A stretch of 64,000 nt of DNA from Nocardia vinacea (GCF_035920345.1 NZ_CP109149.1:8866001-8930000); one strand, 5' to 3'. Positions 51,830 to 63,603 are shown, counted from the stretch's first letter. Notes: a model not told the origin generated them from the sequence alone. Program-made: numbers and translations.

Positions 51830-53629
51830 ATGACAACCCCTCAGGAGAAGGCGGCTGCGGCACGGAAGGCGGCCGAGGAGGCGGCGCGCGTGGCCGCGGA
51901 AGCCGCCGCTGCGGCCGAAGCCGCTGAACGCGAGTTGGCCGAGCAGGAGGCGGCGGCCGCGAGCGCGGATCCGAATGCGGCGAATGCGGTGGCGCAGGCC
52001 GAGGCCGCGCAATCGAAGGCCGCCGCGACGACGGAGACCGCGGTCGCCAGCGCTGCCGCGGCGGAATCCGCGCAGTTAGCGGCGACCAACACCGCGCAGG
52101 CCGCGGAACAGTCGGTGGCGCAGCAGATCGCTGCCGGATACGCGTTCGACGGAGCAGCACTGGAATTGGGCGCAGTTGTCGTGGACGGTGCCGTGGATTC
52201 GACTGCGCGCGTGCGGATTCCGATGCGCACCATGAATCGGCACGGGCTGGTCGCCGGTGCGACCGGCACCGGTAAGACGAAAACACTGCAGGGCATCGCC
52301 GAACAGCTTTCGCGGGCCGGGGTTCCGGTGGTACTCGCCGATATCAAGGGCGACCTGTCGGGGCTCGCGCAGCAGGGACAGGCCAATGAAAAGCTCAGCG
52401 CCAGGGCCGCCGAGACCGGTGCGCCGGACTGGGCGCCGACCGGCTATCCGACCGAATTCGTCTCGCTCGGCACCGGCGGTATCGGGGTGCCGATCCGCGC
52501 GACCATCACCGCATTCGGGCCGGTGCTGCTCAGTAAGGTGTTGGAGCTCAACGAAACTCAGGAGTCGACACTCGGGCTGATTTTCCACTGGGCGGATAAG
52601 GCGGGTCTCGGTCTGCTGGATCTGAAGGATCTGCGCGCGGTTATTACCCATCTCACGAGTCCAGAGGGCAAGGAGGATCTCAAGGGAATCGGCGGGGTTT
52701 CGGCTGCCACCGCGGGGGTGATCCTGCGCGCGCTGGTGAATCTCGAGGCCGACGGTGGCGACACCTTCTTCGGTGAGCCCGAACTGGATCCGGCCGATCT
52801 GCTGCGCACCGCGGGCGGTCAGGGCGTGATCACGCTGTTCGAACTCGGTGCGCAGGCGGCCCGACCGGTGATGTTCTCAACGTTCCTGATGTGGGTACTC
52901 GCCGATCTGTTCCAGACGCTGCCCGAGGTCGGTGATGTCGAAAAGCCGAAGCTGGTCTTCATTTTCGACGAGGCGCACCTGTTGTTCGCGGATGCCTCGA
53001 AGGCTTTCCTGGAGCAGGTGGAGCAGACGGTCAAGCTGATCCGGTCCAAGGGTGTCGGCGTCTTCTTCTGCACCCAACTGCCCACAGATATTCCGAATTC
53101 GGTGCTCTCTCAACTGGGTGCGCGCATTCAGCACGCGCTGCGTGCCTTCACGCCCGACGATCAGAAGGCGTTGTCCAAGACGGTGCGCACCTACCCGAAG
53201 ACCGGTGTCTACGACCTGGAGCAGGCGCTCACCTCGCTGGGTACCGGTGAGGCGATCGTGACGGTGCTCTCGGAGAAGGGCGCGCCAACTCCCGTGGCGT
53301 GGACCAGGATTCAGCCGCCGCGCTCGATGATGGACACCATCGGAGCGGATCAGATCAAGTCGCGGGCGCTGTCCAGCGCGCTGGCCGCGAAATACGGCCA
53401 GACCATCGATCGTGAGTCGGCCTACGAGATCATGGCCGCGAAAGTCGCTGCGGCACAACAGGAACCGGCTCCGGCTCCCGCACCGGGGCGTTCGAAGGCC
53501 GCTCCCGAGGAGGAATCCGCCGCCGAGCGCATCATGAAGAATCCGGCGGTGAAGAGCTTCCTGCGTTCGGCCGCGACCGCCGCGGGGCGCGAGATCAGCC
53601 GCAGCATTTTCGGCACCCGCAAGCGCTGA
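51830..53629 (+). CDS. HerA-like ATPase (DUF853 family)
   Basis: 599 aa. Residues 1-95 are a long Ala/Glu coiled coil (KAAAARKAAEEAARVAAEAA). The P-loop follows at residue 142 (GLVAGATGTGKTKTLQGIAE), then VVLADIKGDLSGLAQQGQAN, Walker B near 376 (LVFIFDEAHLLFADASKAFL), GVGVFFCTQLPTDIPNSVLS and a C-terminal Arg-finger-like region ending SRSIFGTRKR. HerA/FtsK-like hexameric DNA translocase fold; the physiological role of this family is not established. The coiled coil is unusually Ala-rich. Transcribed alone. Confidence 0.94.
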   Translation: MTTPQEKAAAARKAAEEAARVAAEAAAAAEAAERELAEQEAAAASADPNAANAVAQAEAAQSKAAATTETAVASAAAAESAQLAATNTAQAAEQSVAQQIAAGYAFDGAALELGAVVVDGAVDSTARVRIPMRTMNRHGLVAGATGTGKTKTLQGIAEQLSRAGVPVVLADIKGDLSGLAQQGQANEKLSARAAETGAPDWAPTGYPTEFVSLGTGGIGVPIRATITAFGPVLLSKVLELNETQESTLGLIFHWADKAGLGLLDLKDLRAVITHLTSPEGKEDLKGIGGVSAATAGVILRALVNLEADGGDTFFGEPELDPADLLRTAGGQGVITLFELGAQAARPVMFSTFLMWVLADLFQTLPEVGDVEKPKLVFIFDEAHLLFADASKAFLEQVEQTVKLIRSKGVGVFFCTQLPTDIPNSVLSQLGARIQHALRAFTPDDQKALSKTVRTYPKTGVYDLEQALTSLGTGEAIVTVLSEKGAPTPVAWTRIQPPRSMMDTIGADQIKSRALSSALAAKYGQTIDRESAYEIMAAKVAAAQQEPAPAPAPGRSKAAPEEESAAERIMKNPAVKSFLRSAATAAGREISRSIFGTRKR

Positions 53630-53818
53630 GCGCGCGAGTACCGATGACGCCGATCCCGATCAGTGCTGGTCTGCGGATCAAGGGGACGGTGGACCTGCAA
53701 ATGGGCCGCCGACCACGGCGCCGACGTCATCTCGTCTAGTCGGGTCCGGCCGATGGACTCTGGTTCCAGCCGGACGATACGGCGCACGATCAGGTCGTGC
53801 CGGGGGCCGCAGTGCGCA

Positions 53819-54913
53819 TCAGGTAGCGCTGCGCAGCGAGCGCTCCACCATCGCGAAACCGTAGTCGAGCATTTCGGTTTCGTAGGCGTGCACCGCGTCG
53901 CGCAGTGAACCGGTCCGCTCGGTAATGCGGCGGCAGAGCAGGGCGGCGTCGCGCAGGGCTGTCGCCGCGCTGCTCCCAGCGGGGATCATGGTGTGGATGG
54001 CGTCGCCCATCAGCGTGACCGGCCCGGTTTCCCAGTACGGCAACGGTTTTGCCGTCCGGATCGTGGTGTTGTGGACGGACTCCGGATCGGCATGCCACAC
54101 GAGTGCGGCGAGATTCTCGGGCCAGTCGGCGATCAGTTCCGCGGCGACCTTCTGCAGTTGCTGCTTGTCCATCGCGGACAGGTCGGCCGGAATCAGTGTG
54201 TCCGGCGCGGCGACCACCCACATCACGTAATCCTCGCCGTCGCCGGAGGTGAATTCGTGCGCGGCCAGCGACATGAACCGGCCGTCGTCACCGGCGACCA
54301 CGCTGAATCCATCCAGTGCGGCCTCCGGTGTCAGCGTGCGGATCTCGTCGGTCAGCGATGTCTTGCCGTAGATCTCCGCTTTGCCGGTCTGGATTACCTC
54401 GGCATCCGGCAGCCACTGGGCGCGGATGCGGGAATGCGTGCCGTCCGCGGCGACCAGTAGATCCGCATCGGTGACTGTGCCATCGTCGAAGTAGGTCCGG
54501 ACCCGGCCGTCGTCGAGCAGTTCGAAGCGTTGGAACGATGCACCGTGGTGGACGTCGATCCCGGTGAGCAGGATCTTGCGCAGCGTGAGTCGGTCGACGG
54601 TCAGATGCCGCCCATGCACCTCCTCGGCGGCCGTCGGTGGCACCAGGATCTCGCGGACGACGTGCAGTTGTGGGTCGAGGAACCGAACGCCCGAACCGCG
54701 CTTGCCCGCGGTGGCGACGATTCGTTCGTAGCGGTCCGGCGGCAGACAGGCGCGCAGTGCGAGGTCGCCCTCCGGGTCGAGGGCGATGCGATAGCCCTGG
54801 CCGCAATGGCCCGCGGCTTCCCGTTCGTAGAGCTCGACGGTGATTCCGGCACGGTGCAGGCCCTGTGTGAGCAGAGGTCCGGCCAGCCCAGCTCCGACGA
54901 TGACAATCTTCAT
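53819..54913 (-). CDS. FAD-dependent aromatic-hydroxylase-type monooxygenase
   Basis: 364 aa. N-terminal FAD motif IVIVGAGLAGPLLTQGLHRA, the DG motif in LLVAADGTHSRIRAQWLP, and the second FAD motif in TLMGDAIHTMIPAGSSAATA. Belongs to the PHBH/UbiH-like class that hydroxylates phenolics or performs antibiotic inactivation (TetX-like members share this outline). It is divergent from a MarR gene; the 51-base gap holds the palindrome TCTGAATTCAGA and the ATG lies only a few bases from it, so translation could be leaderless. Confidence 0.9.
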   Translation of the reverse strand: MKIVIVGAGLAGPLLTQGLHRAGITVELYEREAAGHCGQGYRIALDPEGDLALRACLPPDRYERIVATAGKRGSGVRFLDPQLHVVREILVPPTAAEEVHGRHLTVDRLTLRKILLTGIDVHHGASFQRFELLDDGRVRTYFDDGTVTDADLLVAADGTHSRIRAQWLPDAEVIQTGKAEIYGKTSLTDEIRTLTPEAALDGFSVVAGDDGRFMSLAAHEFTSGDGEDYVMWVVAAPDTLIPADLSAMDKQQLQKVAAELIADWPENLAALVWHADPESVHNTTIRTAKPLPYWETGPVTLMGDAIHTMIPAGSSAATALRDAALLCRRITERTGSLRDAVHAYETEMLDYGFAMVERSLRSAT

Positions 54914-54925
54914 ATGTCTAAACTA

Positions 54926-54937
54926 TCTGAATTCAGA
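54926..54937. promoter_or_regulatory. Palindromic operator TCTGAATTCAGA
   Basis: Perfect 12-bp palindrome in the 51-base gap between divergent monooxygenase and MarR genes, with TATAGT at 54953-54958 seven bases before the MarR GTG. Confidence 0.75.
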
Positions 54938-54964
54938 CGATCTGTCATCGGATATAGTTTGCCC

Positions 54965-55408
54965 GTGGCGGAAACTTCGGAGCAGCTCGGCGCCCAGATC
55001 GGTGGTCAGCTCTATCTGGCGCACCGCTATGCGCGTGCGGCGGCCAATCGTGCACTGCGGGAACAGCGGCTCGAGCTGCGTCACCTCGGGGTGCTCGGCT
55101 GTCTGGCCGAGGCGGGGCCGCTCAGTCAGCGCGCGTTGGTCGATCGGCTGCAGCTGGACAAGTCGTCGATGGTCTACATCATCGATGAGTTGGAGCGGCA
55201 GGGGCTGGCGGAGCGGCGTAAGGATGAGCGGGATCGTCGCAGCTATGCCGTGCACATCACGCCGAGCGGACGGGAGCGGCTCGATGCCGCCAATCGCACC
55301 GCCGATGCGGCGGTGGTCGAACTGCTCACGCCGTTCTCAGCGGCCGAACGCCGACAGTTGCACGAACTTCTCGGCCGGTTCATCGAGCACGCCGCCGGAC
55401 AGGCCTGA
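54965..55408 (+). CDS. MarR-family regulator (divergent from monooxygenase)
   Basis: 147 aa from GTG 54965. Winged helix: EQRLELRHLGVLGCLAEAGP, SQRALVDRLQLDKSSMVYII (recognition helix), and wing RRKDERDRRSYAVHITPSGR. The GTG is 7 bases after a TATAGT -10-like hexamer, so the transcript is probably leaderless. It most likely represses the monooxygenase gene through the palindrome at 54926. Confidence 0.93.
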   Translation: MAETSEQLGAQIGGQLYLAHRYARAAANRALREQRLELRHLGVLGCLAEAGPLSQRALVDRLQLDKSSMVYIIDELERQGLAERRKDERDRRSYAVHITPSGRERLDAANRTADAAVVELLTPFSAAERRQLHELLGRFIEHAAGQA

Positions 55409-55418
55409 GATCGGCCCC

Positions 55419-56762
55419 TCAGTTGCCGATATCGCGGGCGAGTAGATCGTCGGTGGTTTCGCGGCGGATCAGTTGGCGGGCGCGTCCGTCGCGTACCGCG
55501 ATGATCGGTGGACGACCGACACTGTTGTAGGACGAGGCGAGGCTGTGGTGGTAGGCGCCGGTACACGGCACCGCGAGAACCTCGCCGGGGCGCAGGTCGG
55601 CCGGGAGCCGGATATCGGTGGCCAGCACATCACCCGCCTCGCAGTAGCGACCCGCCACCGTCGCGGTCATCTGTGGGCCGCAGGGATGCCGATTGGCAAT
55701 AACCACTTCGTAATTCGCGCCGTACAGCGCGACGCGGGCGTTATCGCCCATGCCGCCGTCGACGGTGACGTAGGTCCGTCCGCCATCGATATGCTTGACC
55801 GACAGCACGCGATACAGCGTCACGCCTGCGCGCGCGACAATGGCGCGACCCGGCTCCAAGGCGATATTCGGGCGCGGGAAGTGGTTCCGCGCGCAGGCCG
55901 CGTCCAAGGCGTCGTCGATGATGTCGGCGAGTTCGGACAGATTCATCTCGGCGTCGCCGCTGCGGTAGGCGACCGCATGCCCGCCGCCGAGGTCGAGATC
56001 GGTGAGTATTCGACCGTGATCCGCACGGACCCTTGCCATTTCGGCGATCATCCGGCGCACCGCATCGCCGTAGTGGTCCGGATCGTAGATCTGCGAACCG
56101 AGGTGGCAGTGAAAGCCGATCAGCTCGAGGTTCGGCTGGCGCATAATGCGTTCGACCGCCTCGGCGGCCATATCGCTGCCGAGCGGAAAACCGAATTTCT
56201 GGTCCAGCACACCGGTTTTTACGGCCGGATGCCCGTGCACATCGATGCCGGGCGACAGTCGGAGCAAGACCTGTTGGGGTCGGGTGGCCAGTGCGGAGAG
56301 CAGGGTGATCTCGGTCATCGAATCGATCACGATCCGGCCGACACGGCTGTGCACGGCGGCTTCGAGTTCGTCGAAGGATTTGCCATTGCCGTGCAACACG
56401 ATTCGCTTCGGGTCGACACCGGCCGCGATGGCGATGGCGAGTTCACCAGCCGAACATACGTCGACCGAAAGTCCTTCCTGGGTAACCCATTCCGCGACCG
56501 CGCGGATCATCAGCGCCTTGCCCGCATAGATGATCTCGGCCTCCGGGAAGGCCTTCTTGTAGGCGCGACAGCGGGTGCGGACCTCGTGCTCGTCGAGCAC
56601 ATAGGTGGCGGTGCCGTACTGGTCGGCGATATCGGCGAGGGCGACCCCGCCGAGGGTGATTTTGCCGTCGTCGTCGTAGTGGGTGTCCTGCGGCCAGACC
56701 GCGGAGTCGAGGCGCGAAGGCATTCCCGACCGCAGCGACGGGAAGATCTCGAGCAGCGTCAC
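55419..56762 (-). CDS. lysA: Diaminopimelate decarboxylase (possibly a second copy)
   Basis: 447 aa from GTG 56762 (AGGAG upstream; longer frame is not conserved). PLP barrel: EIIYAGKALMIRAVAEWVTQ with the PLP Lys, DVCSAGELAIAIAAG, LHGNGKSFDELEAAV, ELIGFHCHLGSQIYD, DLGGGHAVAYRS, ALEPGRAIVARAGVTLY and the C-terminal VPCTGAYHHSLASSYNSVGR. Decarboxylates meso-diaminopimelate to lysine. In M. tuberculosis lysA (Rv1293) sits in the thrA operon and uses the motif YAAKA; this copy stands alone with YAGKA, so it may be a paralogue, but substrate residues look intact. Confidence 0.9.
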   Translation of the reverse strand: MTLLEIFPSLRSGMPSRLDSAVWPQDTHYDDDGKITLGGVALADIADQYGTATYVLDEHEVRTRCRAYKKAFPEAEIIYAGKALMIRAVAEWVTQEGLSVDVCSAGELAIAIAAGVDPKRIVLHGNGKSFDELEAAVHSRVGRIVIDSMTEITLLSALATRPQQVLLRLSPGIDVHGHPAVKTGVLDQKFGFPLGSDMAAEAVERIMRQPNLELIGFHCHLGSQIYDPDHYGDAVRRMIAEMARVRADHGRILTDLDLGGGHAVAYRSGDAEMNLSELADIIDDALDAACARNHFPRPNIALEPGRAIVARAGVTLYRVLSVKHIDGGRTYVTVDGGMGDNARVALYGANYEVVIANRHPCGPQMTATVAGRYCEAGDVLATDIRLPADLRPGEVLAVPCTGAYHHSLASSYNSVGRPPIIAVRDGRARQLIRRETTDDLLARDIGN

Positions 56763-56952
56763 GTCGTTCTCCTGGGTGTGCCCCCGCTTTCTCGGCATGC
56801 GGGGCCGATATCAGGACTACGCCGGTTCGTACTGATCATGGGCGATGCTGACGGATCCTTGACGCACCCGAAATATTTACTGACGGATTGCTGACTGGCG
56901 CTGTGATGCGGACCGCGCTCGAATCGTGCGGTGACGGCGGAGCTTCTTTCGC

Positions 56953-57756
56953 TCAGCCGCCGAGCTTCTTGTAGAACGCACCGGCGACGGGGGCGGTGAG
57001 GGCGCGGGGGCCGTATTGGCCTGCGACGCTCATGCCCTTGCTGATCAGGCCGGGGACCACACGCATCTTGTTGCGGGCCAAGGCGTCGATGGAGATCTTG
57101 GCCGTGTATTGGGAGGTGACCCACATGAAGTCGGGCACCATTCGATCGACGATGGAGGCGTCGGTCGGATCGGGGGTTTCGGTGCGGACCGGGCCCGGGG
57201 CGAGCAGGGTGACGTGCACGCCGGAGCCCTTCAATTCGCCGCGCAGCGATTCGGAGAAGGTATTGGCGAAGGCCTTGCTCGCCGCATAGGTCGCATTGTT
57301 CGGAATCGGCATATTGCCCGCCGCCGAACCACTGATCAGGATGCCACCGCCACCCCTGGCGATCATGCCGGGCAGCACGGCCAGGGTGAGGTCGTGCACC
57401 GCGACGGCATTGAGCTCCATTTGGGCCCGCTCATACGCCGGATCCAATTCGGCGACCGCACCGAAGGTCGCGATACCGGCGTTGTTGCACAGGATCGAAA
57501 TATCGCGGGCCGCCAACTCCTCGACCAGCGCCCCCCGCGCCGTCCGATCGGCCAGATCGACCGCCCGCACCTCCGCGGTAATCCCATGCGCCAACGTCAA
57601 CCGCTGCGCAAGCTCGGTCAACACCTCCCCGCGCCGGGCAACCAGGATCAACGAATACCCGCGAGCAGCGAGCTCAGCAGCAAGCGCCGTCCCGATACCA
57701 GAAGAGGCACCAGTAACGACCGCACGATTCTCGGAGGTAGCAGAGGGCAAACTCAC
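56953..57756 (-). CDS. Short-chain dehydrogenase/reductase
   Basis: 267 aa. TGASSGIGTALAAELAARGY cofactor motif, LCNNAGIATFGAVAELDPAY, Ser in GILISGSAAGNMPIPNNATY and the YAASK pair just after (TYAASKAFANTFSESL). The C-terminal helix (YGPRALTAPVAGAFYKKLGG) is typical of mycobacterial SDRs of unknown substrate. Stand-alone gene read leftward. Confidence 0.94.
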   Translation of the reverse strand: MSLPSATSENRAVVTGASSGIGTALAAELAARGYSLILVARRGEVLTELAQRLTLAHGITAEVRAVDLADRTARGALVEELAARDISILCNNAGIATFGAVAELDPAYERAQMELNAVAVHDLTLAVLPGMIARGGGGILISGSAAGNMPIPNNATYAASKAFANTFSESLRGELKGSGVHVTLLAPGPVRTETPDPTDASIVDRMVPDFMWVTSQYTAKISIDALARNKMRVVPGLISKGMSVAGQYGPRALTAPVAGAFYKKLGG

Positions 57757-57960
57757 GAGAGGAGCCTAGGCGATACGGGTGGGAAGTGGCCCCAGCACCC
57801 ATTCCGGGTGCGGCGGGCTCATGCCAGGCGGTAGAGGGCGGGCTGGGCGGAGATGTTGTTGGCATCATCGCCGACCCAGGCGGATGGCTGACAGAATCCA
57901 TGCCCGGCATCTGCGCGATACGCGGAAGCCAAGAGGGGCACGGCGTGGCGAGAGGAGTCG

Positions 57961-60000
<2,040 letters not shown>

Positions 60001-60570
60001 TCACCTTTCTACGGGTCCGCGTGCAGGGCTGTTGCACGCCGGTTGCAGGGCTTGCAGTACTTCGTCGCACCATTCGACGAATCCGGACTCGACGCGGATG
60101 CCCGCGCGCAGCACGAGGTACTGGTGCAGCGGGGTGCCGGAGAGCTGATCCGGAGCAGGGAAGTCGCGTTTCTCGATGAGCAGGAACAGCTCGAGGCGCT
60201 GATTGTGCTGTTCCCGATGTCGGACGACCTCATCGCAGAGCGCGCCGATATCGCCGTGCGCTGCGGCGCGGACCTTCACGCCGAGTTCGTTACGCGGCAT
60301 GGAGGTATCGGTCGGCGCGGCGATCCAGCGCGCCAGCTCTGCCTGGCCCGCCTCGTTGACCGAGTAGACCTTCTTGTCCGGCCTGCCCTCCTGGGCCACC
60401 GCCTCGCTGCTGATCCAGCCGGATTCCTCCATGCGCTTGAGCACGCGATAGATCTGCTGATGGGTGGCCCGCCAGAAGAAGCCGATGGACTTGTCGAAGC
60501 GGCGCGCCAGCTCATAACCCGAACCGGCGCGCTCGGTCAGCGATACCAGCAGCGCATGTTCGAGTGCCAT
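60001..60570 (-). CDS. PadR-family regulator with C-terminal Vir-like domain
   Basis: 189 aa. N-terminal PadR winged helix: MALEHALLVSLTERAGSGYE, RFDKSIGFFWRATHQQIYRV and wing GRPDKKVYSVNEAGQAEL. The C-terminal half is the helical Vir-like domain (LGVKVRAAAHGDIGALCDEV, WCDEVLQALQ). First gene of the operon with the dienoyl-CoA reductase, which it probably autoregulates. Divergent from the MFS gene. Confidence 0.95.
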   Translation of the reverse strand: MALEHALLVSLTERAGSGYELARRFDKSIGFFWRATHQQIYRVLKRMEESGWISSEAVAQEGRPDKKVYSVNEAGQAELARWIAAPTDTSMPRNELGVKVRAAAHGDIGALCDEVVRHREQHNQRLELFLLIEKRDFPAPDQLSGTPLHQYLVLRAGIRVESGFVEWCDEVLQALQPACNSPARGPVER

Positions 60571-60675
60571 GACGTCAGGTTATCGTTACAGCCGGTACTA
60601 TGCAACTGAGTGCATAGCCGGGACGGTATCGAGTGTTGGCCCGCCCGCCGCCGAAATCCGCACTAGGCTGCGCCC

Positions 60676-62067
60676 ATGAGCGCCGCATCGCGCAGCGGAT
60701 TCGACGAGGGTGGTGGCCGGGTGACGGACGAGCTGGAGGTTGACGCGCGGGCGACTGTCGGGCAGGCCGCCGGGCGCGGACAGGTGGTGGCATGGGGGTT
60801 GTGGGACTGGGGATCCTCGGCATTCAATGCCGTGATCCTGACCTTCGTATTCTCGGTGTACCTCACCGATAAGGTCGGCGACGATCTGCCGGGCGGGGTG
60901 TCACCGAGCGCATGGCTCGGCTGGGCCCTCGGCCTCGCGGGTTTCGTGGTCGCACTCACCGCGCCGATCAGCGGCCAGCGCTTCGACGCGAGCGCGAAAC
61001 GTAAACGCTCACTTGGCGTATTGACCGCGCTGACCATCTTGACGATGGCGCTGATGTTCTTCGTCCACGACGACTACCACCACTTCTGGTTCGGCCTGGT
61101 CCTGCTCGGCTTCGGCTCCGCATTCTTCGAATTGGCGGGCGTGCCGTACAACGCCATGCTGCGTCAGGTCTCCACCCCGGCCGATGTCGGTCGTGTGTCC
61201 GGATTCGGTTGGGCCATGGGTTATTTCGGCGGCATCTTCATCCTGTTGATCAGCTACTTCGGCTTCATCTCCGGTAATGGTGACAACCGCGGCCTACTTG
61301 GCGTGCCCATCGATGACGGTACGAATATCCGCTTGGTCGCGATGCTGGCCGCGGTCTGGTTCGCCGCCTTCGCGTTGCCGGTGCTATTCGCTGTACCCGA
61401 ACTACCGCCCACCAATGCCGATCCCGGTGCGGCGAAGGCCGGATTTTTCGGCTCGTACCGGGTGCTGTGGCGGGATCTGCGCGAGCTGTGGGCCGTGGAT
61501 CGACGCACCGTCGGCTTCCTTATCGCCAGTGCGATCTTCCGCGACGGTCTGGCCGGGGTATTCACCTTCGGTGCGATCCTGGCCGTGCGGGTCTACGGCA
61601 TCGACGACTCCGACGTGCTGCTGTTCGGCATTGCCGCGAATATCGTTGCGGCACTCGGCGCGGTCACCGCCGGTCGTTTCGACGACCGCGTCGGCCCGAA
61701 GATCGTGATCGTGGTCTCGTTGATCGCCATGGTGATCTGCGGCATCGCGCTGTTGATCGTGTCCGGACCGGCCATGTTCTGGGTCTTCGGCCTACTGCTC
61801 ACCATCTTCGTCGGCCCCGCCCAATCCGCCGCACGCTCCTTCCTCACCCGCCTGGCCCCACCCGGCCGCGAGGGCCAGATGTTCGGCCTCTACACCACCA
61901 CCGGCCGCGCCGTATCCTTCCTCGCCCCAGCACTTTTCGGCTTCTTCGTCTGGGCGTTCGACGCCGACCGCGCGGGCATTGTCGGCATTGTGGTAGTTCT
62001 CGCCGTCGGTTTGGTGGCGTTGCTCCCGGTCCGCAAGCCGGATCGCGCCGTTGAGCCCGCCGAGTAA
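60676..62067 (+). CDS. UMF1-type MFS transporter
   Basis: 463 aa with 12 hydrophobic segments; the first is WGLWDWGSSAFNAVILTFVF, the UMF1/Atg22-like signature D-W-(A/G)-x-S-(A/S)-F. Others include WALGLAGFVVALTAPISGQR and FFELAGVPYNAMLRQVST. GTG at 60721 (VTDELEV) is an alternative start. Integral inner-membrane transporter of unknown substrate (amino acids or sugars are transported by relatives). Strong GC bias in the 3' third. Divergent from the PadR operon. Confidence 0.93.
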   Translation: MSAASRSGFDEGGGRVTDELEVDARATVGQAAGRGQVVAWGLWDWGSSAFNAVILTFVFSVYLTDKVGDDLPGGVSPSAWLGWALGLAGFVVALTAPISGQRFDASAKRKRSLGVLTALTILTMALMFFVHDDYHHFWFGLVLLGFGSAFFELAGVPYNAMLRQVSTPADVGRVSGFGWAMGYFGGIFILLISYFGFISGNGDNRGLLGVPIDDGTNIRLVAMLAAVWFAAFALPVLFAVPELPPTNADPGAAKAGFFGSYRVLWRDLRELWAVDRRTVGFLIASAIFRDGLAGVFTFGAILAVRVYGIDDSDVLLFGIAANIVAALGAVTAGRFDDRVGPKIVIVVSLIAMVICGIALLIVSGPAMFWVFGLLLTIFVGPAQSAARSFLTRLAPPGREGQMFGLYTTTGRAVSFLAPALFGFFVWAFDADRAGIVGIVVVLAVGLVALLPVRKPDRAVEPAE

Positions 62068-62103
62068 ATTCGTGCCGCGAGATCGGCTGTCTAGCATGGG
62101 ATT

Positions 62104-62862
62104 GTGGCTGTTTCGTATGTGGTGACCGGCGGTGGCCGAGGGATCGGGCGGGCGATCGTGCAAAGCCTGCTCGGCACCGAGAACACGGTGGTGGCCATCG
62201 AGCGTGACGCGGCGGCGCTGGCATGGGCGGGCGACCGGGTGCTCGCCGTGATCGGCGACGCATCGTCGGTCGAGACCGCCGAGCGCGCCGCGGATCTCGC
62301 GCAGGCGGTAGGCCCGCTGGTGGGATGGGTGAACAATGCGGCGGTTTTCCGGGATGCCGTGGTGCATACCGCGCCCGCGCCGCAGGTGCTCGAGCTGATC
62401 AATGCCAACCTGGCACCCGCCGTCATCGGCTGCACGACCGCGGTGCGCCGGTTCCTCGCGGCGGGAGCTGGGGGCGCGATCGTGAATGTCAGCTCGCACC
62501 AAGCACAGCGGGCGGTGCCGGGTGCACTGCCCTACAGCACGGCGAAGGCGGCGATCGAAGGGCTGACCCGGGCCATCGCGGTCGAATATGGGCGCAACGA
62601 TATTCGGTGCAATGCGGTCGCGCCGGGCTCGGTGGATACCGAAAGGTATACCGAATTCCTGGCCGGACTGAGTCCTTCGGCATCGGCGAAGGTGGAGCGG
62701 GAAATGGCTGCGCTGCATCCGATCGGGCGTGTGGCCACGACGGGTGAGGTCGCGGCAGCGGTTGCCTTTCTCTTATCGGCGGATGCGAGCTTCATCAACG
62801 GGGCGGTGGTCCCGGTGGACGGTGGCCGCTCGGTGCTCGCACTCGATCCGGAAGCCGGCTAG
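62104..62862 (+). CDS. Short-chain dehydrogenase/reductase
   Basis: 252 aa, GTG start 36 bases after the transporter. Classical SDR: VTGGGRGIGRAIVQSLLG, VNNAAVFRDAVVHTAPAP, Ser in GAIVNVSSHQAQRAVPGALP with YSTAKAAIEGLTRAIAV, and the C-terminal FLLSADASFINGAVVPVDGG of 3-oxoacyl-ACP reductase-like enzymes. Substrate unknown; the 4-base overlap at its 3' end is with the convergent TetR gene. Confidence 0.95.
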   Translation: MAVSYVVTGGGRGIGRAIVQSLLGTENTVVAIERDAAALAWAGDRVLAVIGDASSVETAERAADLAQAVGPLVGWVNNAAVFRDAVVHTAPAPQVLELINANLAPAVIGCTTAVRRFLAAGAGGAIVNVSSHQAQRAVPGALPYSTAKAAIEGLTRAIAVEYGRNDIRCNAVAPGSVDTERYTEFLAGLSPSASAKVEREMAALHPIGRVATTGEVAAAVAFLLSADASFINGAVVPVDGGRSVLALDPEAG

Positions 62863-63479
62863 CGCTCCTTGCTCGGCCACCAGGCGGCCATGCCGAGTGC
62901 GATGAGACGGACCTGGCGGACGGTGCGGTCGATGATCGCGGGTTGGTCGCGTGGAGTGGCGGCGACGTAGTCGGCAATGCAGTCGGCGACCGTGGAGACG
63001 ATCAGGTCGGCGGCCAATTCGAGGTCGTCGGCGGACCAGGAGTCCAGGTCCGGGATACGGGACAGGTCGACGACCAGTTCGCGGACGATCAATTGCAGTT
63101 CGAGTGCGATGGCGTGTTGCAGGGCGGCCGAGCCGCCGCGGCGTTCGCGGGTGATGAAGCCGAAGAGTTCGCGTTTTATGGCGACCTGATCGAAAACAAA
63201 CCGCACGGTCTCCGAGAGTCGGGCGTCGGGTGTGCGGCGCAGTTGACGCAAGGCCAGGCGTAGCGCCCGGATGCCCTCGTCGACCAGAGCCGCGCCGAGA
63301 TCGTCGAGTGAGGCGAAATGCCGGTAGAACGCGGTCGGCACAATGCCCGCGGAGCGGGCGATCTCACGCAGGCTCAGCGCGCCGAAGCCGCGTTCGGCGG
63401 CCAGTGCGAGCGTGCCGTCGAGCAGGGCCTGCCTGGTGCGCTCCTTGCGCTCGCCCCGGGTAGCTGCGGTCTCGGTCAT
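62859..63479 (-). CDS. FabR/DesT-like TetR-family regulator
   Basis: 206 aa from ATG 63479. Helix-turn-helix ERKERTRQALLDGTLALAAE, ERGFGALSLREIARSAGIVP, TAFYRHFASLDDLGAALVDE; the phrase SAGIVPTAFYRHF...LGxALVDEG is characteristic of the FabR/DesT group that senses unsaturated acyl-CoA and controls desaturases. It is divergent from the ferredoxin reductase gene at 63663, as DesT is from desCB in Pseudomonas, and an imperfect palindrome AGTGTACA...GTGCACT lies in the gap. The acyl-lipid role is inference from these two features. Confidence 0.9.
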   Translation of the reverse strand: MTETAATRGERKERTRQALLDGTLALAAERGFGALSLREIARSAGIVPTAFYRHFASLDDLGAALVDEGIRALRLALRQLRRTPDARLSETVRFVFDQVAIKRELFGFITRERRGGSAALQHAIALELQLIVRELVVDLSRIPDLDSWSADDLELAADLIVSTVADCIADYVAATPRDQPAIIDRTVRQVRLIALGMAAWWPSKER

Positions 63480-63585
63480 CACAGTGAGCATACAGCCGTT
63501 CACCATTCGTCTATTCCTAGGATGTAGTTCGGGTCACATCATTTCCTGGTTGACACTGGACCCGGTCCATCGGTCACACTAGTTG

Positions 63586-63603
63586 AGTGTACAGGCGTGC
63601 ACT
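63586..63603. promoter_or_regulatory. Candidate FabR/DesT-type operator
   Basis: AGTGTACA-GGC-GTGCACT, an imperfect palindrome (one mismatched position in seven) in the gap between the TetR gene and the ferredoxin reductase gene. Confidence 0.5.
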
